Assembly (NCBI RefSeq): GCF_016899755.1
Contig: NZ_JACJJC010000001.1
Coordinates: 237,873-301,872 of the forward strand
From: Sutterella massiliensis
GTDB taxonomy: Bacteria > Pseudomonadota > Gammaproteobacteria > Burkholderiales > Burkholderiaceae_F
Direction of reading: 5' to 3'
DNA length: 64,000 nt
Shown here piece by piece: positions 54,198 to 63,695 of the stretch (within the stretch, counting starts at the first letter, position 1; each line of letters begins with the position of its first letter). The translations under genes were made by a program, and so were the position numbers. Under the pieces are notes generated by a model that saw only the letters and a program-made list of their open reading frames with translations, had not been told where the DNA came from and made no database searches.

Positions 54198-56021
54198 ATG
54201 CATCGATTCGATACTCCCCAGGCCGCTCTGAAGCAGGTGTTCGGCTATGACAATTTCCGAGGCCAGCAGGAAGCGGCGGTCGAAACGGTTGTGGCGGGCG
54301 GCGACGCACTTGTGCTCATGCCGACGGGGGGCGGCAAAAGTCTTTGCTATCAGATTCCGGCCCTCTTGCGCGACGGTGTTGCCATCGTTGTTTCACCGCT
54401 CATTGCGCTCATGCAGGACCAGGTCGATGCGCTCGAAGAAGTGGGCGTTCGTGCTGCGTACCTCAATTCGACGCAGGCGCCGGAGGAGTCCGCGCGCGTG
54501 CGCGCCGCGCTGCGGCGCGGCGAAATGGATTTGCTCTATGTAGCACCCGAGCGGCTGCTTATGCCGGCGATGCTCGATTTTCTCGATTCGCTCGAGATAG
54601 CGCTTTTTGCAATCGACGAAGCGCATTGCGTGAGCATCTGGGGACACGACTTTCGACCGGAATACGGGGCGCTCTCGGTGCTGCGCGAGCGCTGGCCCGA
54701 GGTGCCTCGCATGGCGCTTACGGCGACTGCCGATCCGAAAACGAGGGAAGAAATCGTCGAGAAGCTCCTTCTCAATCCCAAGGAATTTGTTGCGAGTTTT
54801 GACCGTCCGAACATTTTTTACCGCGTCGTCGACAAGCGCAACGTACGCGAGCAGTTGCTGAGCTTCATTCGCCTCGAGCACCCGGGCGAATGCGGGATCG
54901 TCTACTGCATCGCACGCCAGCGTTGCGAGGAAATTGCCGAATATCTCTCGGCCAACGGCGTGCGCGCGCTCTTTTACCATGCGGGACTCTCGGCGCAGGA
55001 GCGCGCCAAGCGGCTCGCTCTCTTCCAGCAGGAAGACGACATCGTTGTCGTTGCGACGATCGCCTTTGGTATGGGCATCGACAAGCCGAACGTGCGCTTT
55101 GTCGCGCACGTCGATATGCCGAAATCGATTGAAGGTTATTTCCAGGAGACCGGGCGTGCAGGGCGCGACGGCCTCCCTGCGGATGCCTGGATGGCGTACG
55201 GTCTGAACGATGTCGTCAATCAGCGCTATTTCATCGAGCAAAGCGACGCCGACGAAATCCACAAGCAGCTCTCGACGCAGAAACTCGACGCGATGCTCGG
55301 TTTTGCCGAAGCCCCGGACTGCCGCCGCGTTCGGCTGCTGGCTTATTTTGGCGAGGCATCAAAACCCTGCGGACATTGCGACAATTGCGTCAACCCGCCC
55401 GAGCTCTGGGATGCCACGCTGCCTGCCAAGAAACTCGTTTCCTGTATCTATCGTGCGCAGCAGATGAGCGGCGTGAGTTTCGGTGCGCAGCATATCATCG
55501 ACATTCTGCAGGGCAAAACAAACGAGCGCATCAAGGCGCGCGGACACGACAAGCTTTCTACATTCGGAATCGGCAGCGATTTGGCCGACACGCAGTGGCG
55601 CGCGGTACTCCGACAGCTCATTGCCCGTCATGTCATCTGGGTCGATGCGCTTCACCGCAACACGCTTCGACTTGGTGCGTCGGCCAACGCACTCCTGCGC
55701 GGAGAGCTCGAAGTACACGTAAGAAAGTCGCTCGTTCTAAAAAAGGGCGGCAAGCACGGCGCCAAGGCTTCCAACCCCGCTGTACTTGAGCTTTCGTCGG
55801 CTGAGCGTCGTATCTTCGAATCGCTGCGCCGGTGGCGTCTTGATACAGCCAAGCGTCTCGGCAAGCCGCCGTACCTTATTTTCCCCGACCGTACGCTTGC
55901 TGCGATTGCTCAGATTAAGCCGATGGTGCTCGAGGAGCTCGATTGCATTTCGGGAGTAGGTCGCAAGAAGCTCGAGCGTTACGGCGAGGAAATCATCGAG
56001 ATTATTCGCGAGGAGTGCTGA
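54198..56021 (+). CDS. recQ: ATP-dependent DNA helicase RecQ
   Basis: 3'-5' helicase for recombination and repair. The start at 54198 gives 607 residues. Walker A is MPTGGGKSLCYQIP (Lys47), with the DEAH box FAIDEAHCVSIWGHDFRPEY. The C-terminal helicase part shows AFGMGIDKPNVRFVAH and QETGRAGRDG. The zinc-binding CGHCDNC region, a winged-helix RQC domain and a C-terminal HRDC domain follow. The frame is open to 54117 but extra residues are unconserved and would leave no room for the promoter. Confidence 0.95.
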   Translation: MHRFDTPQAALKQVFGYDNFRGQQEAAVETVVAGGDALVLMPTGGGKSLCYQIPALLRDGVAIVVSPLIALMQDQVDALEEVGVRAAYLNSTQAPEESARVRAALRRGEMDLLYVAPERLLMPAMLDFLDSLEIALFAIDEAHCVSIWGHDFRPEYGALSVLRERWPEVPRMALTATADPKTREEIVEKLLLNPKEFVASFDRPNIFYRVVDKRNVREQLLSFIRLEHPGECGIVYCIARQRCEEIAEYLSANGVRALFYHAGLSAQERAKRLALFQQEDDIVVVATIAFGMGIDKPNVRFVAHVDMPKSIEGYFQETGRAGRDGLPADAWMAYGLNDVVNQRYFIEQSDADEIHKQLSTQKLDAMLGFAEAPDCRRVRLLAYFGEASKPCGHCDNCVNPPELWDATLPAKKLVSCIYRAQQMSGVSFGAQHIIDILQGKTNERIKARGHDKLSTFGIGSDLADTQWRAVLRQLIARHVIWVDALHRNTLRLGASANALLRGELEVHVRKSLVLKKGGKHGAKASNPAVLELSSAERRIFESLRRWRLDTAKRLGKPPYLIFPDRTLAAIAQIKPMVLEELDCISGVGRKKLERYGEEIIEIIREEC

Positions 56022-56027
56022 TGAAAT

Positions 56028-56061
56028 GAAAGCCGCAGCGAATTGTTGCTCTGCGGCTTTC
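56028..56061. terminator. Terminator between recQ and the SDR gene
   Basis: GAAAGCCGCAG (56028-56037 plus one) pairs with CTGCGGCTTTC (56051-56061). It sits between convergent genes and may serve both, although T-runs are short. Confidence 0.65.
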
Positions 56062-56080
56062 GAATAGGCATGCCCTTGCT

Positions 56081-56860
56081 TCAGAGATGAGAAGCGTCGG
56101 TGCGAGGCTTTTGCTTGCGCTTGGCCAAGATCCGGTCAAAAAGCGGATTCGGAAGCATGCGCAGAATTTTTGCAAGTACGCCCATCTGCCACGGAATGAC
56201 CGCATAGCTCTTGCCTTGCCGGATTGCTTCGACAGCCTGTCGCGCGAACTCGTCGGGCTCGAGAATGAAGGGCATTTTGTAGGGATTCTTCGCCGTGAGC
56301 GGCGTGCGAACGAACCCCGGACAGAGCGTCGTGACGCCGATGCCGTATTTCTGCATTTCCACGCGCAGACTTTCGCAATAGGTAATGACGGCCGATTTAC
56401 TCGCGCAATACGCCTCCGAACCCGGTAGTCCTCGGATGCCAGCCACAGAGCCTATCCCGACGAGACGGCCCGAGCCGCGCGCCTTCATCGGACCGATGAA
56501 GGCGTGGAAGGTATAGGCCATCGCGAACACATTGAGCCGATACACGGCCTCAAGGACATCAAGGTCTTCAACGAACTCCGTTTTGACGCCGTGGGACATG
56601 CCCGCATTGGCGATGACGAGCGTTGCGCCGCCCGAAAGTTTTTCAAAACGGGCGGCAGCTTCGAAAATTTCTTCGCGTTTCGTGACGTCTGCGGGCAGGG
56701 CGAAGTGACGCTTCGGGTCGCCGGGGAGTGACTCGACGAGTGCGCGAAGCTTCTCCTCGTTTCTTGCGACAAGACCAACGGTGGCGCCACCCGCCGCATA
56801 TTGACGGGCGAGCGCGGCGCCGATGCCGCTCGAAGCGCCGGTGATGAAAACGTTAAGCAC
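56081..56860 (-). CDS. Short-chain dehydrogenase/reductase
   Basis: 259-residue SDR oxidoreductase. The cofactor motif is TGASSGIGAALARQYA at the N-terminus, followed by NAG (VIANAGMSHG), the catalytic Ser in VGIGSVAGIRG and Tyr-x3-Lys in YCASKSAV. The C-terminal 60 residues form a basic, partly hydrophobic tail of the membrane-associated SDR type. Substrate unknown. It is the last gene of a minus-strand cluster with dsbA, SPOR and argS. Confidence 0.88.
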   Translation of the reverse strand: MLNVFITGASSGIGAALARQYAAGGATVGLVARNEEKLRALVESLPGDPKRHFALPADVTKREEIFEAAARFEKLSGGATLVIANAGMSHGVKTEFVEDLDVLEAVYRLNVFAMAYTFHAFIGPMKARGSGRLVGIGSVAGIRGLPGSEAYCASKSAVITYCESLRVEMQKYGIGVTTLCPGFVRTPLTAKNPYKMPFILEPDEFARQAVEAIRQGKSYAVIPWQMGVLAKILRMLPNPLFDRILAKRKQKPRTDASHL

Positions 56861-56914
56861 GACTATGCTGTCCTATGGAAGTCTTACGCATGGGGTGCGC
56901 TTGGGCGCAGGCGA

Positions 56915-57556
56915 TTAGCGGCGGCTCTTGCGGACTTCTTCAATGAGGAAGTCTACGCATGCCGGCGTTTCTTCGCGAGAACCCACAAGATGCGGCCCCG
57001 TGCTGAAGACGCCACCCACACCGACCATCGGCGTGCTGTCGATCTGATAAGCCTGCCAGGTCTGCGTTGCTACGCGCGACTTATTCATGACGCCGAAGGA
57101 GCGCATGGTCTGCTCGAACTTGGCGACGTCGATTTTTTGCGTCTTCATGAATTCGAGGATGTCCTTCGTCGGATCGTTGAAGTCGTAAGGACGTTCTTGG
57201 TAAACGACGCTCTCGAAGAAGGGCTGCGAAACCTTGTCGAGGAGTCCCATCGCTTCGAGCGCGTAGTAGGTCTGGGTAAAGGGCAAGAACTTTGCCTGCC
57301 AGGCCACCGGACAGATGCGAACGGAGACGTCCGCGGGCACGGTCTTGGCCCATTTCGCGAACACAGGCTCGAACTGCAGACAGTGCGGGCAGGTGTAGGC
57401 AAAAAAGAGGACGACTTCAATTTTGTCGCTCGGCGTAGGAGCGGGCGGGTACACGGTCAGATAGTGCTTGCCGGTTTCGAACTTCGGGGCTGCATGAACC
57501 ATGCCGGCAAGCGGCGAGAGCGCTGCAGCGGCAAGAAGCTGGCGACGAGTAAACAA
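56915..57556 (-). CDS. dsbA: Thiol:disulphide interchange protein DsbA
   Basis: Periplasmic oxidase that introduces disulphides into exported proteins. 213 residues with a signal peptide (about 1-22, ending VHA; the leader TRRQLLAAAALSPLAG has paired Arg). The active site is Cys56-Pro-His-Cys59 in FFAYTCPHCLQFEP and the cis-Pro loop is in IDSTPMVGVGG. The gene follows the SPOR protein gene by about 60 bases, an association common in betaproteobacteria. Confidence 0.92.
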   Translation of the reverse strand: MFTRRQLLAAAALSPLAGMVHAAPKFETGKHYLTVYPPAPTPSDKIEVVLFFAYTCPHCLQFEPVFAKWAKTVPADVSVRICPVAWQAKFLPFTQTYYALEAMGLLDKVSQPFFESVVYQERPYDFNDPTKDILEFMKTQKIDVAKFEQTMRSFGVMNKSRVATQTWQAYQIDSTPMVGVGGVFSTGPHLVGSREETPACVDFLIEEVRKSRR

Positions 57557-57618
57557 TTGAGAACTCCTATTTGTGACTTGAAGCCGCAGGACTTATGTGC
57601 CCTGCGGCACTGACAAGA

Positions 57619-58191
57619 CTATTTCTGCTGCGTGATAACAGGCTTATGACCCTGATCGGCGAGGCTCTCGAGTGCTTCCTGAGCGGCCGCACGGTCGTCG
57701 AACGGGCCGACGCGAACGCGCCAGAAGGCGCCCGACTGCGAGACCTGGGCGCCGATGCCCATCATGGCGAGCGAGGCGGCGTTGGTTTCAGCGTCGTTTT
57801 TCTTAGCGTAAGCACCTATCTGAACCCAGTAGGTAGCGGGCGTGACGTGGCCGGGTTCGACTGCCTTGCCAGCAGCGTCGCGAAGCGGCTTTTCATCGGC
57901 TGCTGCGCCCTTCGGGCTCGAAACATCAACCGTCTTCACGCCGCCCGTTGCGGCTTCCGCTTCGCTCTGCGCACTTTGGGATTCGCCCATTTGATTGAGA
58001 CGGGCATTCGGGTCCACACCGCCGGCGAGTTTTTGCGCTGGGTCGACGTCGGCGGTTACCTTGTCGACTTTGTCGACGAAGGGCACGGGACTCTTTGTGA
58101 TGAACACGGCCGCGCCCGCCGCGATGCCGAGCCCGGTGACGACGCCGATCAAAAAGCCGGCAAATCCGGTAGCAAAACCGCTTTTAGCCAC
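57619..58191 (-). CDS. SPOR domain cell-division-type protein
   Basis: 190 residues: a short cytoplasmic N-terminus, one TM helix (about 9-31, FAGFLIGVVTGLGIAAGAAV), a Pro/Ala/Asp-rich periplasmic linker and a C-terminal SPOR domain (about 117-188, ATYWVQIGAYAKKNDAETN and WRVRVGPFDDRAAAQEAL), which binds peptidoglycan lacking stem peptides at the septum. It resembles FtsN-like proteins next to argS in betaproteobacteria. Confidence 0.88.
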   Translation of the reverse strand: MAKSGFATGFAGFLIGVVTGLGIAAGAAVFITKSPVPFVDKVDKVTADVDPAQKLAGGVDPNARLNQMGESQSAQSEAEAATGGVKTVDVSSPKGAAADEKPLRDAAGKAVEPGHVTPATYWVQIGAYAKKNDAETNAASLAMMGIGAQVSQSGAFWRVRVGPFDDRAAAQEALESLADQGHKPVITQQK

Positions 58192-58231
58192 AGTGGCTTC
58201 TCCTCATGGGTTGCAGGGGTGCACGACAGTG

Positions 58232-59998
58232 TTACTGCGCGGCTTCCTCGCTCTCATCTTCCTTGCGCGTCATGAATTCGGGCGCGCTGATGCCAAGCAA
58301 CGAGAGGCCGTTGCGAAGTACTTGACGCGCAGCTGCGAGAAGTGCGAGGCGGTCGAGTCGGGCCGCTTCATCTTCAACGAGTACGCGCTCGGCGTTGTAG
58401 AAGCCGTGCACGGCCGCCGCCAAATCTTTGAGATAGTAGCAAAGCAGGTGCGGAGCATGGTCGCGGGCCGCAAGCGAGAGCGTATTCGGGAATTCCGCGA
58501 TCGTAGCGACAAGATGCTGTGCGGCATCGCTTTCGAGCGTGGCGAGCGGTGCCGACTTAAGTGCTTCGTCGCTCGGTACCTCAAAGCCCTTTTCTTTGGC
58601 ATTGGCAAAGACCGAGCAGATACGCGCGTGGGCGTACTGCAGGTAGTAGACGGGGTTTTCGTCGCTCTTTTCGCGCGCGAGGTTCACGTCAAAGACGAAT
58701 TCGGCGTCAGCTTTGCGCGCGACGAGGAAATAACGGGCCGCGTCGCGGCCGGCCCAGTCGACGAGGTCGCGAAGCGTGACGTAGTTGCCGCTGCGCTTGC
58801 TCATCTTGACGGGTTCGCCGTTCATAATGACCGAAAGCATCTTGTGCAGGATGTATTCGGGGAAGGTCTTTGGCACATTGATGCCGAGGACGGCGCCCGC
58901 GGCCTGCAGGCCAGCGCGAACGCGCGCGATCGTGCCGTGATGGTCGGTACCTTGGATATTGACGGCCTTTGTGTACCCGCGGCTGAATTTGTTGAGGTGA
59001 TAGGCGACGTCGGGCACGAAGTAGGTGTAGGTGCCGTCGGCCTTGCGCATCACACGGTCTTTGTCGTCCTTGAGTCCGTTGCCGAGATCTTCAAAGGCCG
59101 TGGTTTTAAGCCACAGAGCGCCTTCGGCTTCGTACGTGTTGCCGGAAGCGATCATGGCGTCGACGGCCTTTTTCAGAGCGCCGCTCGAATAGAGCGAGGA
59201 TTCGAGGAAGTAGTTATCGAAACGAACGCCGAGCGCGCTGAGGTCATCGTCCTGCTCGTTGCGCAGGTAGGCGACGGCGTAGCGGCGGATGCATTCGATA
59301 TCGTTGTAGTCGCCCGTCGATTCGACAATTTCACCCGAATGCGCATGCACGGGCTTCTTGGCGAGGTAGTCCTTAGCAATGGCGACGATGTATTCGCCGT
59401 GGTAGGCGTTTTCGGGCAGCTCGATCTCTTCGCCGAGGCACTCTCGGCAGCGCAGCTGCACGGACATGGCGAGGTTGCCGATCTGCACGCCCGCATCGTT
59501 GTAGTAAAACTCGCGAGAGACTGTCCAGCCCTGGGAGGCAAGAAGGTTGGCAAGTACGTCGCCAAGTGCGCCCTGACGAGCATGACCGAGGTGCAGCGGG
59601 CCGGTCGGGTTTGCAGAAACATATTCGAGCAGGACCGATTCGCCTTTGTGCGCGTCCGAGCGCCCGAAGTGTTCGCCCTCACGCAGCACGTGGCGGATGA
59701 TCTCGCTCTTGGCGTTCTGAGCAAAGCGGAAGTTGATAAAACCCGGTCCCGCGACTTCGACGCTGTCGACGAGCGCGGCTGCTTCGGGGTCATTGCGAAG
59801 TGCCGCGGCGACGCTTTCGCCGATTGCGCGCGGATTCTGCTTGAGGCGGCGAGCAAGTTGCAGCGCGCTCGTGCAGGCGATATCGCCGTGCGCGGGATCC
59901 TTGGGACGTTCGAGGACGACTTCGGCATCTTCAATGCCGAGCGAGTGAAGCGCTTTCGCAATAAGGCCCTTCAGGGCTTCTTTCTGTTGAGCGAGCAT
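58232..59998 (-). CDS. argS: Arginyl-tRNA synthetase
   Basis: Class Ia synthetase charging tRNA-Arg. The start at 59998 gives 588 residues. The N-terminal Add1 domain is followed by the HIGH-type motif ([20 protein letters not shown]), the MSKRSGNYV motif in place of KMSKS, and a helical DALR anticodon-binding domain at the C-terminus. No strong ribosome-binding site is seen. It follows folE2 after a terminator and leads the SPOR-dsbA-SDR cluster. Confidence 0.96.
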   Translation of the reverse strand: MLAQQKEALKGLIAKALHSLGIEDAEVVLERPKDPAHGDIACTSALQLARRLKQNPRAIGESVAAALRNDPEAAALVDSVEVAGPGFINFRFAQNAKSEIIRHVLREGEHFGRSDAHKGESVLLEYVSANPTGPLHLGHARQGALGDVLANLLASQGWTVSREFYYNDAGVQIGNLAMSVQLRCRECLGEEIELPENAYHGEYIVAIAKDYLAKKPVHAHSGEIVESTGDYNDIECIRRYAVAYLRNEQDDDLSALGVRFDNYFLESSLYSSGALKKAVDAMIASGNTYEAEGALWLKTTAFEDLGNGLKDDKDRVMRKADGTYTYFVPDVAYHLNKFSRGYTKAVNIQGTDHHGTIARVRAGLQAAGAVLGINVPKTFPEYILHKMLSVIMNGEPVKMSKRSGNYVTLRDLVDWAGRDAARYFLVARKADAEFVFDVNLAREKSDENPVYYLQYAHARICSVFANAKEKGFEVPSDEALKSAPLATLESDAAQHLVATIAEFPNTLSLAARDHAPHLLCYYLKDLAAAVHGFYNAERVLVEDEAARLDRLALLAAARQVLRNGLSLLGISAPEFMTRKEDESEEAAQ

Positions 59999-60084
59999 AT
60001 CGGGAAATAAAGAAAAAGATTCAAGCTTTCGTAGTGTATCGGCCCGATAGCCGAAGCGGGCCGAAGCAGCGGCTACAAATGAAA

Positions 60085-60128
60085 TCAAAAATTACGGCCC
60101 GTCTGCCTTTTCGGGCAAGGACGGGCCG
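60085..60128 (-). terminator. Terminator after folE2
   Basis: On the minus strand the arms CGGCCCGTC (complement of 60120-60128) and GACGGGCCG (60095-60103) form nine pairs. An inner TGCC/GGCA helix extends it, with two bulged bases. TAATTTTTGATTT follows. It ends folE2 before argS. Confidence 0.8.
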
Positions 60129-60172
60129 CGGTTGCGCGCCCGCTCGAACTTCGAGGGGCTGCGGACTGAACG

Positions 60173-60973
60173 TCAGCCTGCGCGCTTGTCGTTTTCGATG
60201 TAGGCGTACGCCGAGTGATTGTGGATGGACTCGAAGTTCTCTGCCTCGACGCGGTAAGAAACGACGCGCTCGTCCTCGTTGAGGAGCTTGGCCATGTCGC
60301 GTACAAGGTCTTCAACAAACTTCGGATGGTCGTAGGCGTATTCGGTTACGTACTTTTCGTCCGAGCGCTTCAGTCGCGACCAGAGCTGGCAGCTAGCGGA
60401 AATTTCACTGATGCGAACCTGCTCCTCGAGCGACATCGGTGAAGCAAGAACGAGCGAGGTGACGAGATGCGAGCGCTGATTGTGCGCGCCGTAGCGGGAA
60501 ATTTCTTTCGAGCACGGGCAAAGGCTCGTGACGGGGACGGTGGTTTCCTGGCGTACGGTCGTTACGCCTTCTTCGACGTTGGCGATCCAGCGGCCCTCGT
60601 AGTTCATCAGGCTTTCTAGCTTGCTCACGGGCGCGGTCTTGCGGATGAAGAACGGGAAACGGATCTCGATCGTTCCGGACACCGCGTGCAGGCGCTCGAG
60701 CATGTCGACAATGAGCTTGCACATGACGGCTTCGTTGATGGGTTCGCGAAGTTCGTCCATCAGCGCAATGAAGCGCGACATGTGGGTGCCCTTTTGATCT
60801 GCAGGCAGGGCAACGGTCATCGTGAGCGTGGCAACCGTGTGCTGCGGGCCGTTCTTGCCCTCAATCACGATCGGCAGGGAGACGCCGCGCACGCCAACGC
60901 GGTCGATGGCAATGTTTCGGCCGTCCTGCGTAGACTGAACGTCCGGAAGAATATTCTTTTGGTCAGCTTCCAT
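60173..60973 (-). CDS. folE2: GTP cyclohydrolase IB, FolE2
   Basis: Converts GTP to 7,8-dihydroneopterin triphosphate for folate and queuosine synthesis; the IB form can use metals other than zinc. The start at 60973 gives 266 residues and begins with the family pattern LPDVQSTQDGRNIAIDRVGV. The Cys region is SLCPCSKEISRYGAHNQRSH, and the C-terminus has NFESIHNHSAYAYIE. A longer start at 61072 adds unconserved residues. The gene is separated from the next one by a 440-base non-coding stretch. Confidence 0.93.
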   Translation of the reverse strand: MEADQKNILPDVQSTQDGRNIAIDRVGVRGVSLPIVIEGKNGPQHTVATLTMTVALPADQKGTHMSRFIALMDELREPINEAVMCKLIVDMLERLHAVSGTIEIRFPFFIRKTAPVSKLESLMNYEGRWIANVEEGVTTVRQETTVPVTSLCPCSKEISRYGAHNQRSHLVTSLVLASPMSLEEQVRISEISASCQLWSRLKRSDEKYVTEYAYDHPKFVEDLVRDMAKLLNEDERVVSYRVEAENFESIHNHSAYAYIENDKRAG

Positions 60974-61072
60974 TCTTGGTGTTCTCTGCTGAGCGAAGAG
61001 CGATCCGAACAGGGGCTCGGATTCGATCGACGCTTGGTCATCATGAGTGCCGCCTGTTTTCTCCAGAAGCAT

Positions 61073-61509
61073 TCGGCACGGCCAAATGAAATGTTAAAGT
61101 CTAGCAAATCACCGCTCTACGCTTACACACGCATCGCGTCGAACTTTGAAAAGTTCACGATCGGCTAAAAATTGGGTCCTTATATTACTGAAAACAGTTT
61201 CGCTAGGCGAGATGACCTTCGGTTTCCTCGGACCGAGCCTGGCGGCCGAGGTGTGGAAAAATCGAAAGCAAATTTTACGGCTTGGGCCGAGTAGCTCATT
61301 AATTTCCTTCAAATTTCAACGCGCTACCCGTTTGACAGGGCGTCTGGTGCTACGGGCGTTAGGACTAATTGACCCTATATACTTTGGGTATCGACTGAAA
61401 CGAACAAGGTTGTCGTCGCCCGAAGATTTTCGACCTTGGACCGCTGCGCAGGGGGCGTAGCAGGCGCGCAGCGCTTCTTAAAGAGCGACGAACAACGGAG
61501 AAAAGTAGA
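61073..61509. other. Long intergenic region before a small membrane protein
   Basis: 437 bases of lower GC than the neighbours. It holds a 16-base palindrome GAACTTT-GA-AAAGTTC (61141-61156). Foldable segments include CCCGT...ACGGG near 61330-61355 and CTGCGC/GCGCAG (61444-61449 with 61466-61471). A plus-strand frame at 61212-61460 (83 codons) has a weak AGGCGAG before it but no family features. I call no gene here; a small RNA or gene remnant is possible. Confidence 0.35.
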
Positions 61510-61893
61510 ATGCCCGTTTTTATGTATCCGCAGCCGGGCGGCAATCCGCTGCTGAGCTTCATCATCGGACTTGCAACGATTGCCGTCGTGGTAGGTTTGG
61601 CCATTTTCTTCCTGCCCTTCATCGCGAGCCTGGTTCTCGGCATCATCCTGCTCGGCCTCGCTTTCTGGGTCTGGAATTGGCTCAAAATTAAAATGGGGTG
61701 GGAAAGCAAGGAAGTAAAGGACTTTCGCGAAGCAATGCAGCGCGCTGAAGAGGAAGCACGCAGGCAGTACGGTGCCGCGCGCGGAGAGGGGACGGTTTAC
61801 GAACGAGAGGAGGTCCGAGTTACCCGCATCGGTTCGGTTCGTGATCGTCGCCGCAATATGCAGGATGTCGAGGATATCGAAGAACTTCGCTGA
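61510..61893 (+). CDS. Hypothetical two-helix membrane protein
   Basis: 127 residues. A Pro/Gly-rich start (PVFMYPQPGGNPL) leads into two adjacent hydrophobic helices (about 15-36 and 38-58). A Trp-rich exit WVWNWLKIKMGWES follows, then a charged coiled tail (EAMQRAEEEARRQYG) rich in Glu and Arg. I do not recognise the family. CGGAG lies upstream of the ATG. A strong terminator follows, so it is probably a real, separately expressed gene. Confidence 0.7.
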   Translation: MPVFMYPQPGGNPLLSFIIGLATIAVVVGLAIFFLPFIASLVLGIILLGLAFWVWNWLKIKMGWESKEVKDFREAMQRAEEEARRQYGAARGEGTVYEREEVRVTRIGSVRDRRRNMQDVEDIEELR

Positions 61894-61917
61894 TGCCGGC
61901 GCGATCGGCAAGCAATG

Positions 61918-61954
61918 AAAAGCCCGAATACGGTCTGCCGGTTCGGGCTTTTTT
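61918..61954. terminator. Terminator between the membrane protein and cardiolipin synthase genes
   Basis: AAAAGCCCGAA (61918-61928) pairs with TTCGGGCTTTT (61942-61952), with TT beyond. It acts in both directions on the two convergent genes. Confidence 0.9.
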
Positions 61955-61959
61955 CGGGT

Positions 61960-63423
61960 TCAAAGCAACGGCGAAAGCAGGTAGCTAGCGCCTTCCTTCA
62001 TGCGTTCGGCGAGCGGACGTTTGCGCCAGCGAACCGCTTCTAAGCGGCTGCTGTTGGCGATGTATTCATCGGTAAGTTTGTCGAGCTCGGTCACGAAATT
62101 CGTGTCGAAGATGGCCATCATCAGCTCGAAGTTGAGGTGCATAGAACGATTGTCAATGTTGAGCGTACCGAAGACTGCAACTTCGCCGTCAATCGAAATG
62201 GATTTTGTGTGAAGCATCCCCGCTTCGTACAGGTAGATCTTGACGCCGCCAAGAAGTAGATCGTCGAAGTAGCGGCGCATCGCCCAGTTGACAAGCGCAC
62301 CGTCACAGCGGCGCGGAACGATCAGTTTGACGTCGACGCCGCGCAGCACGGCGTTTTTGAGCGCGCAGACTACGGCTTCGTTCGGAATGAAATAAGGAGT
62401 TGTGAGCGTGAGCTCTGACTGCGCCCGGGCGATAGATTCGAGCACAAGCAGAAGACTTTCGTCTTCGGTCTGATAGGGACCCGACGGAACGCAGACAACG
62501 TTAGCTTCACCACAGTTGGGGATCATGAGCTGCTCGTAGTCATCTTCGAAGTCCGAGAGGTCGTTGTCCGGCTGCAGCGCCCAATCGAAGGCCCAGACGG
62601 CGATTAACGGCAGGACACCCGGTCCAGTGACGCGCACCATAGCGTCGACCCAGTGTCCGACATCACCCGAATCTTTGTAGGCAGCCGGATCAATCATGTT
62701 GAAGCTGCCCGTGTAGCCGATGCGGTTGTCGACGATCACAATTTTTCGATGCAGCCGCAGATCAGCCCGCTGCAGACCGAAAAAACGCAAAAAGCGCATT
62801 GGGAGAGCGCTAGCAATTTCGATACCGGCATCGGACATCTTGCGACGCGCGGCGGAGCGCAAAAAAGCGCGGGAACCGAAGTCGTCCACAAGAATGCGAA
62901 CGCGGACACCCCGGGCGACCGCGTCAAGAAGCGCATCAACAATGCGCAGAACGTCGCCCTGCACGGAAAAGATATAGAACGCCATGTCGACAGACGTTTC
63001 TGCGCGACGGATGTCTTCTTCAATCGCGCGAAGTGTCTCGTTGGAAGTGCGCTTCAGCTCGACGCGAGATCCCGTCACGAGTGGCATGCCGGCGAGTTTG
63101 GCGGTGAGACGGATGAACGTGCGGTGCGGCACGAGGTGGCGCGGCAGTGGTCCGAGCGGCGTGAGTTTGTGATTCGAAAAATGCTGCCAACGTTGTCCGG
63201 TTTCACGCAGTCGTTTGGCGCGAAGGCGTCCGATGGGCCGTTCGCCGAACATTAGATACAGCGCAAAGCCCGCATACGGAAGAATGGTCGTGAGCAAAAT
63301 CCAGGCAAAAGCCGAACCTGGCGGGTGACGCGTCAGTATCACCCGCAAAATGGTGCCAACGATAATGGCGAGCTGAACCAGTGCGGCAAGCAGGCCGTAA
63401 AGCGAGAGATTTTCGAAACTCAT
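61960..63423 (-). CDS. cls: Cardiolipin synthase (phospholipase D family)
   Basis: 487-residue membrane enzyme that condenses two phosphatidylglycerols (or PG with PE) to cardiolipin. Two N-terminal helices (about 8-30 and 38-60) are followed by a cytoplasmic body with two HKD motifs: LHRKIVIVDNRIGYTGSFN and LHTKSISIDGEVAVFGTLN. ClsA-like architecture. The promoter must lie in the AT-rich stretch near 63450-63490 that it shares with the tRNA operon. Confidence 0.93.
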   Translation of the reverse strand: MSFENLSLYGLLAALVQLAIIVGTILRVILTRHPPGSAFAWILLTTILPYAGFALYLMFGERPIGRLRAKRLRETGQRWQHFSNHKLTPLGPLPRHLVPHRTFIRLTAKLAGMPLVTGSRVELKRTSNETLRAIEEDIRRAETSVDMAFYIFSVQGDVLRIVDALLDAVARGVRVRILVDDFGSRAFLRSAARRKMSDAGIEIASALPMRFLRFFGLQRADLRLHRKIVIVDNRIGYTGSFNMIDPAAYKDSGDVGHWVDAMVRVTGPGVLPLIAVWAFDWALQPDNDLSDFEDDYEQLMIPNCGEANVVCVPSGPYQTEDESLLLVLESIARAQSELTLTTPYFIPNEAVVCALKNAVLRGVDVKLIVPRRCDGALVNWAMRRYFDDLLLGGVKIYLYEAGMLHTKSISIDGEVAVFGTLNIDNRSMHLNFELMMAIFDTNFVTELDKLTDEYIANSSRLEAVRWRKRPLAERMKEGASYLLSPLL

Positions 63424-63508
63424 GAGTCGATATTAAGCGGGGAGAAACACAGAAAGCCTAATTTATATACGTATATATACATATTATTGGCTTTTTTCGT
63501 GCAAGGTC

Positions 63509-63537
63509 TTGACAGATTCGTCGAAATAGGAAATAAT
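63509..63537 (+). promoter_or_regulatory. Promoter of the tRNA-Tyr-Gly-Thr-tuf operon
   Basis: A consensus -35 TTGACA (63509-63514), a 17-base spacer and -10 AATAAT (63532-63537), 16 bases before the tRNA-Tyr 5' end. The upstream stretch at 63459-63487 is almost pure A/T (with TATATACGTATATATA), as expected for an UP element. Confidence 0.88.
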
Positions 63538-63553
63538 TCGGTTCTCTCGCTCC

Positions 63554-63639
63554 GGAGGGGTGCCCGAGTGGCTAAAGGGGGCAGACTGTAAATCTGTTGG
63601 CTTACGCCTACGATGGTTCGAATCCATCCCCCTCCACCA
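63554..63639 (+). tRNA. tRNA-Tyr (anticodon GTA)
   Basis: 86 nt, class II with a long variable arm, encoded CCA. Acceptor GGAGGGG pairs with CCCCTCC; the anticodon loop CTGTAAA gives GTA between GCAGA and TCTGT; the T-arm is GATGG-TTCGAAT-CCATC. First gene of the tRNA-tuf operon. Confidence 0.96.
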
Positions 63640-63695
63640 GCGACATTCGCTTAGCAGACGAATGCTTGATGAGCTGGGGTGAACATTGAAACCTT

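Noticed and set aside
61212..61460. An 83-codon plus-strand frame ahead of the two-helix membrane protein
   Set aside because: Codon use and composition differ from real genes nearby, no family features are visible, and only a weak ribosome-binding-like sequence precedes it.
63450..63490. The A/T-rich stretch as a possible replication or integration site
   Set aside because: It lies directly upstream of a consensus promoter for the tRNA operon, and an UP element explains it; no direct repeats or integrase are present.
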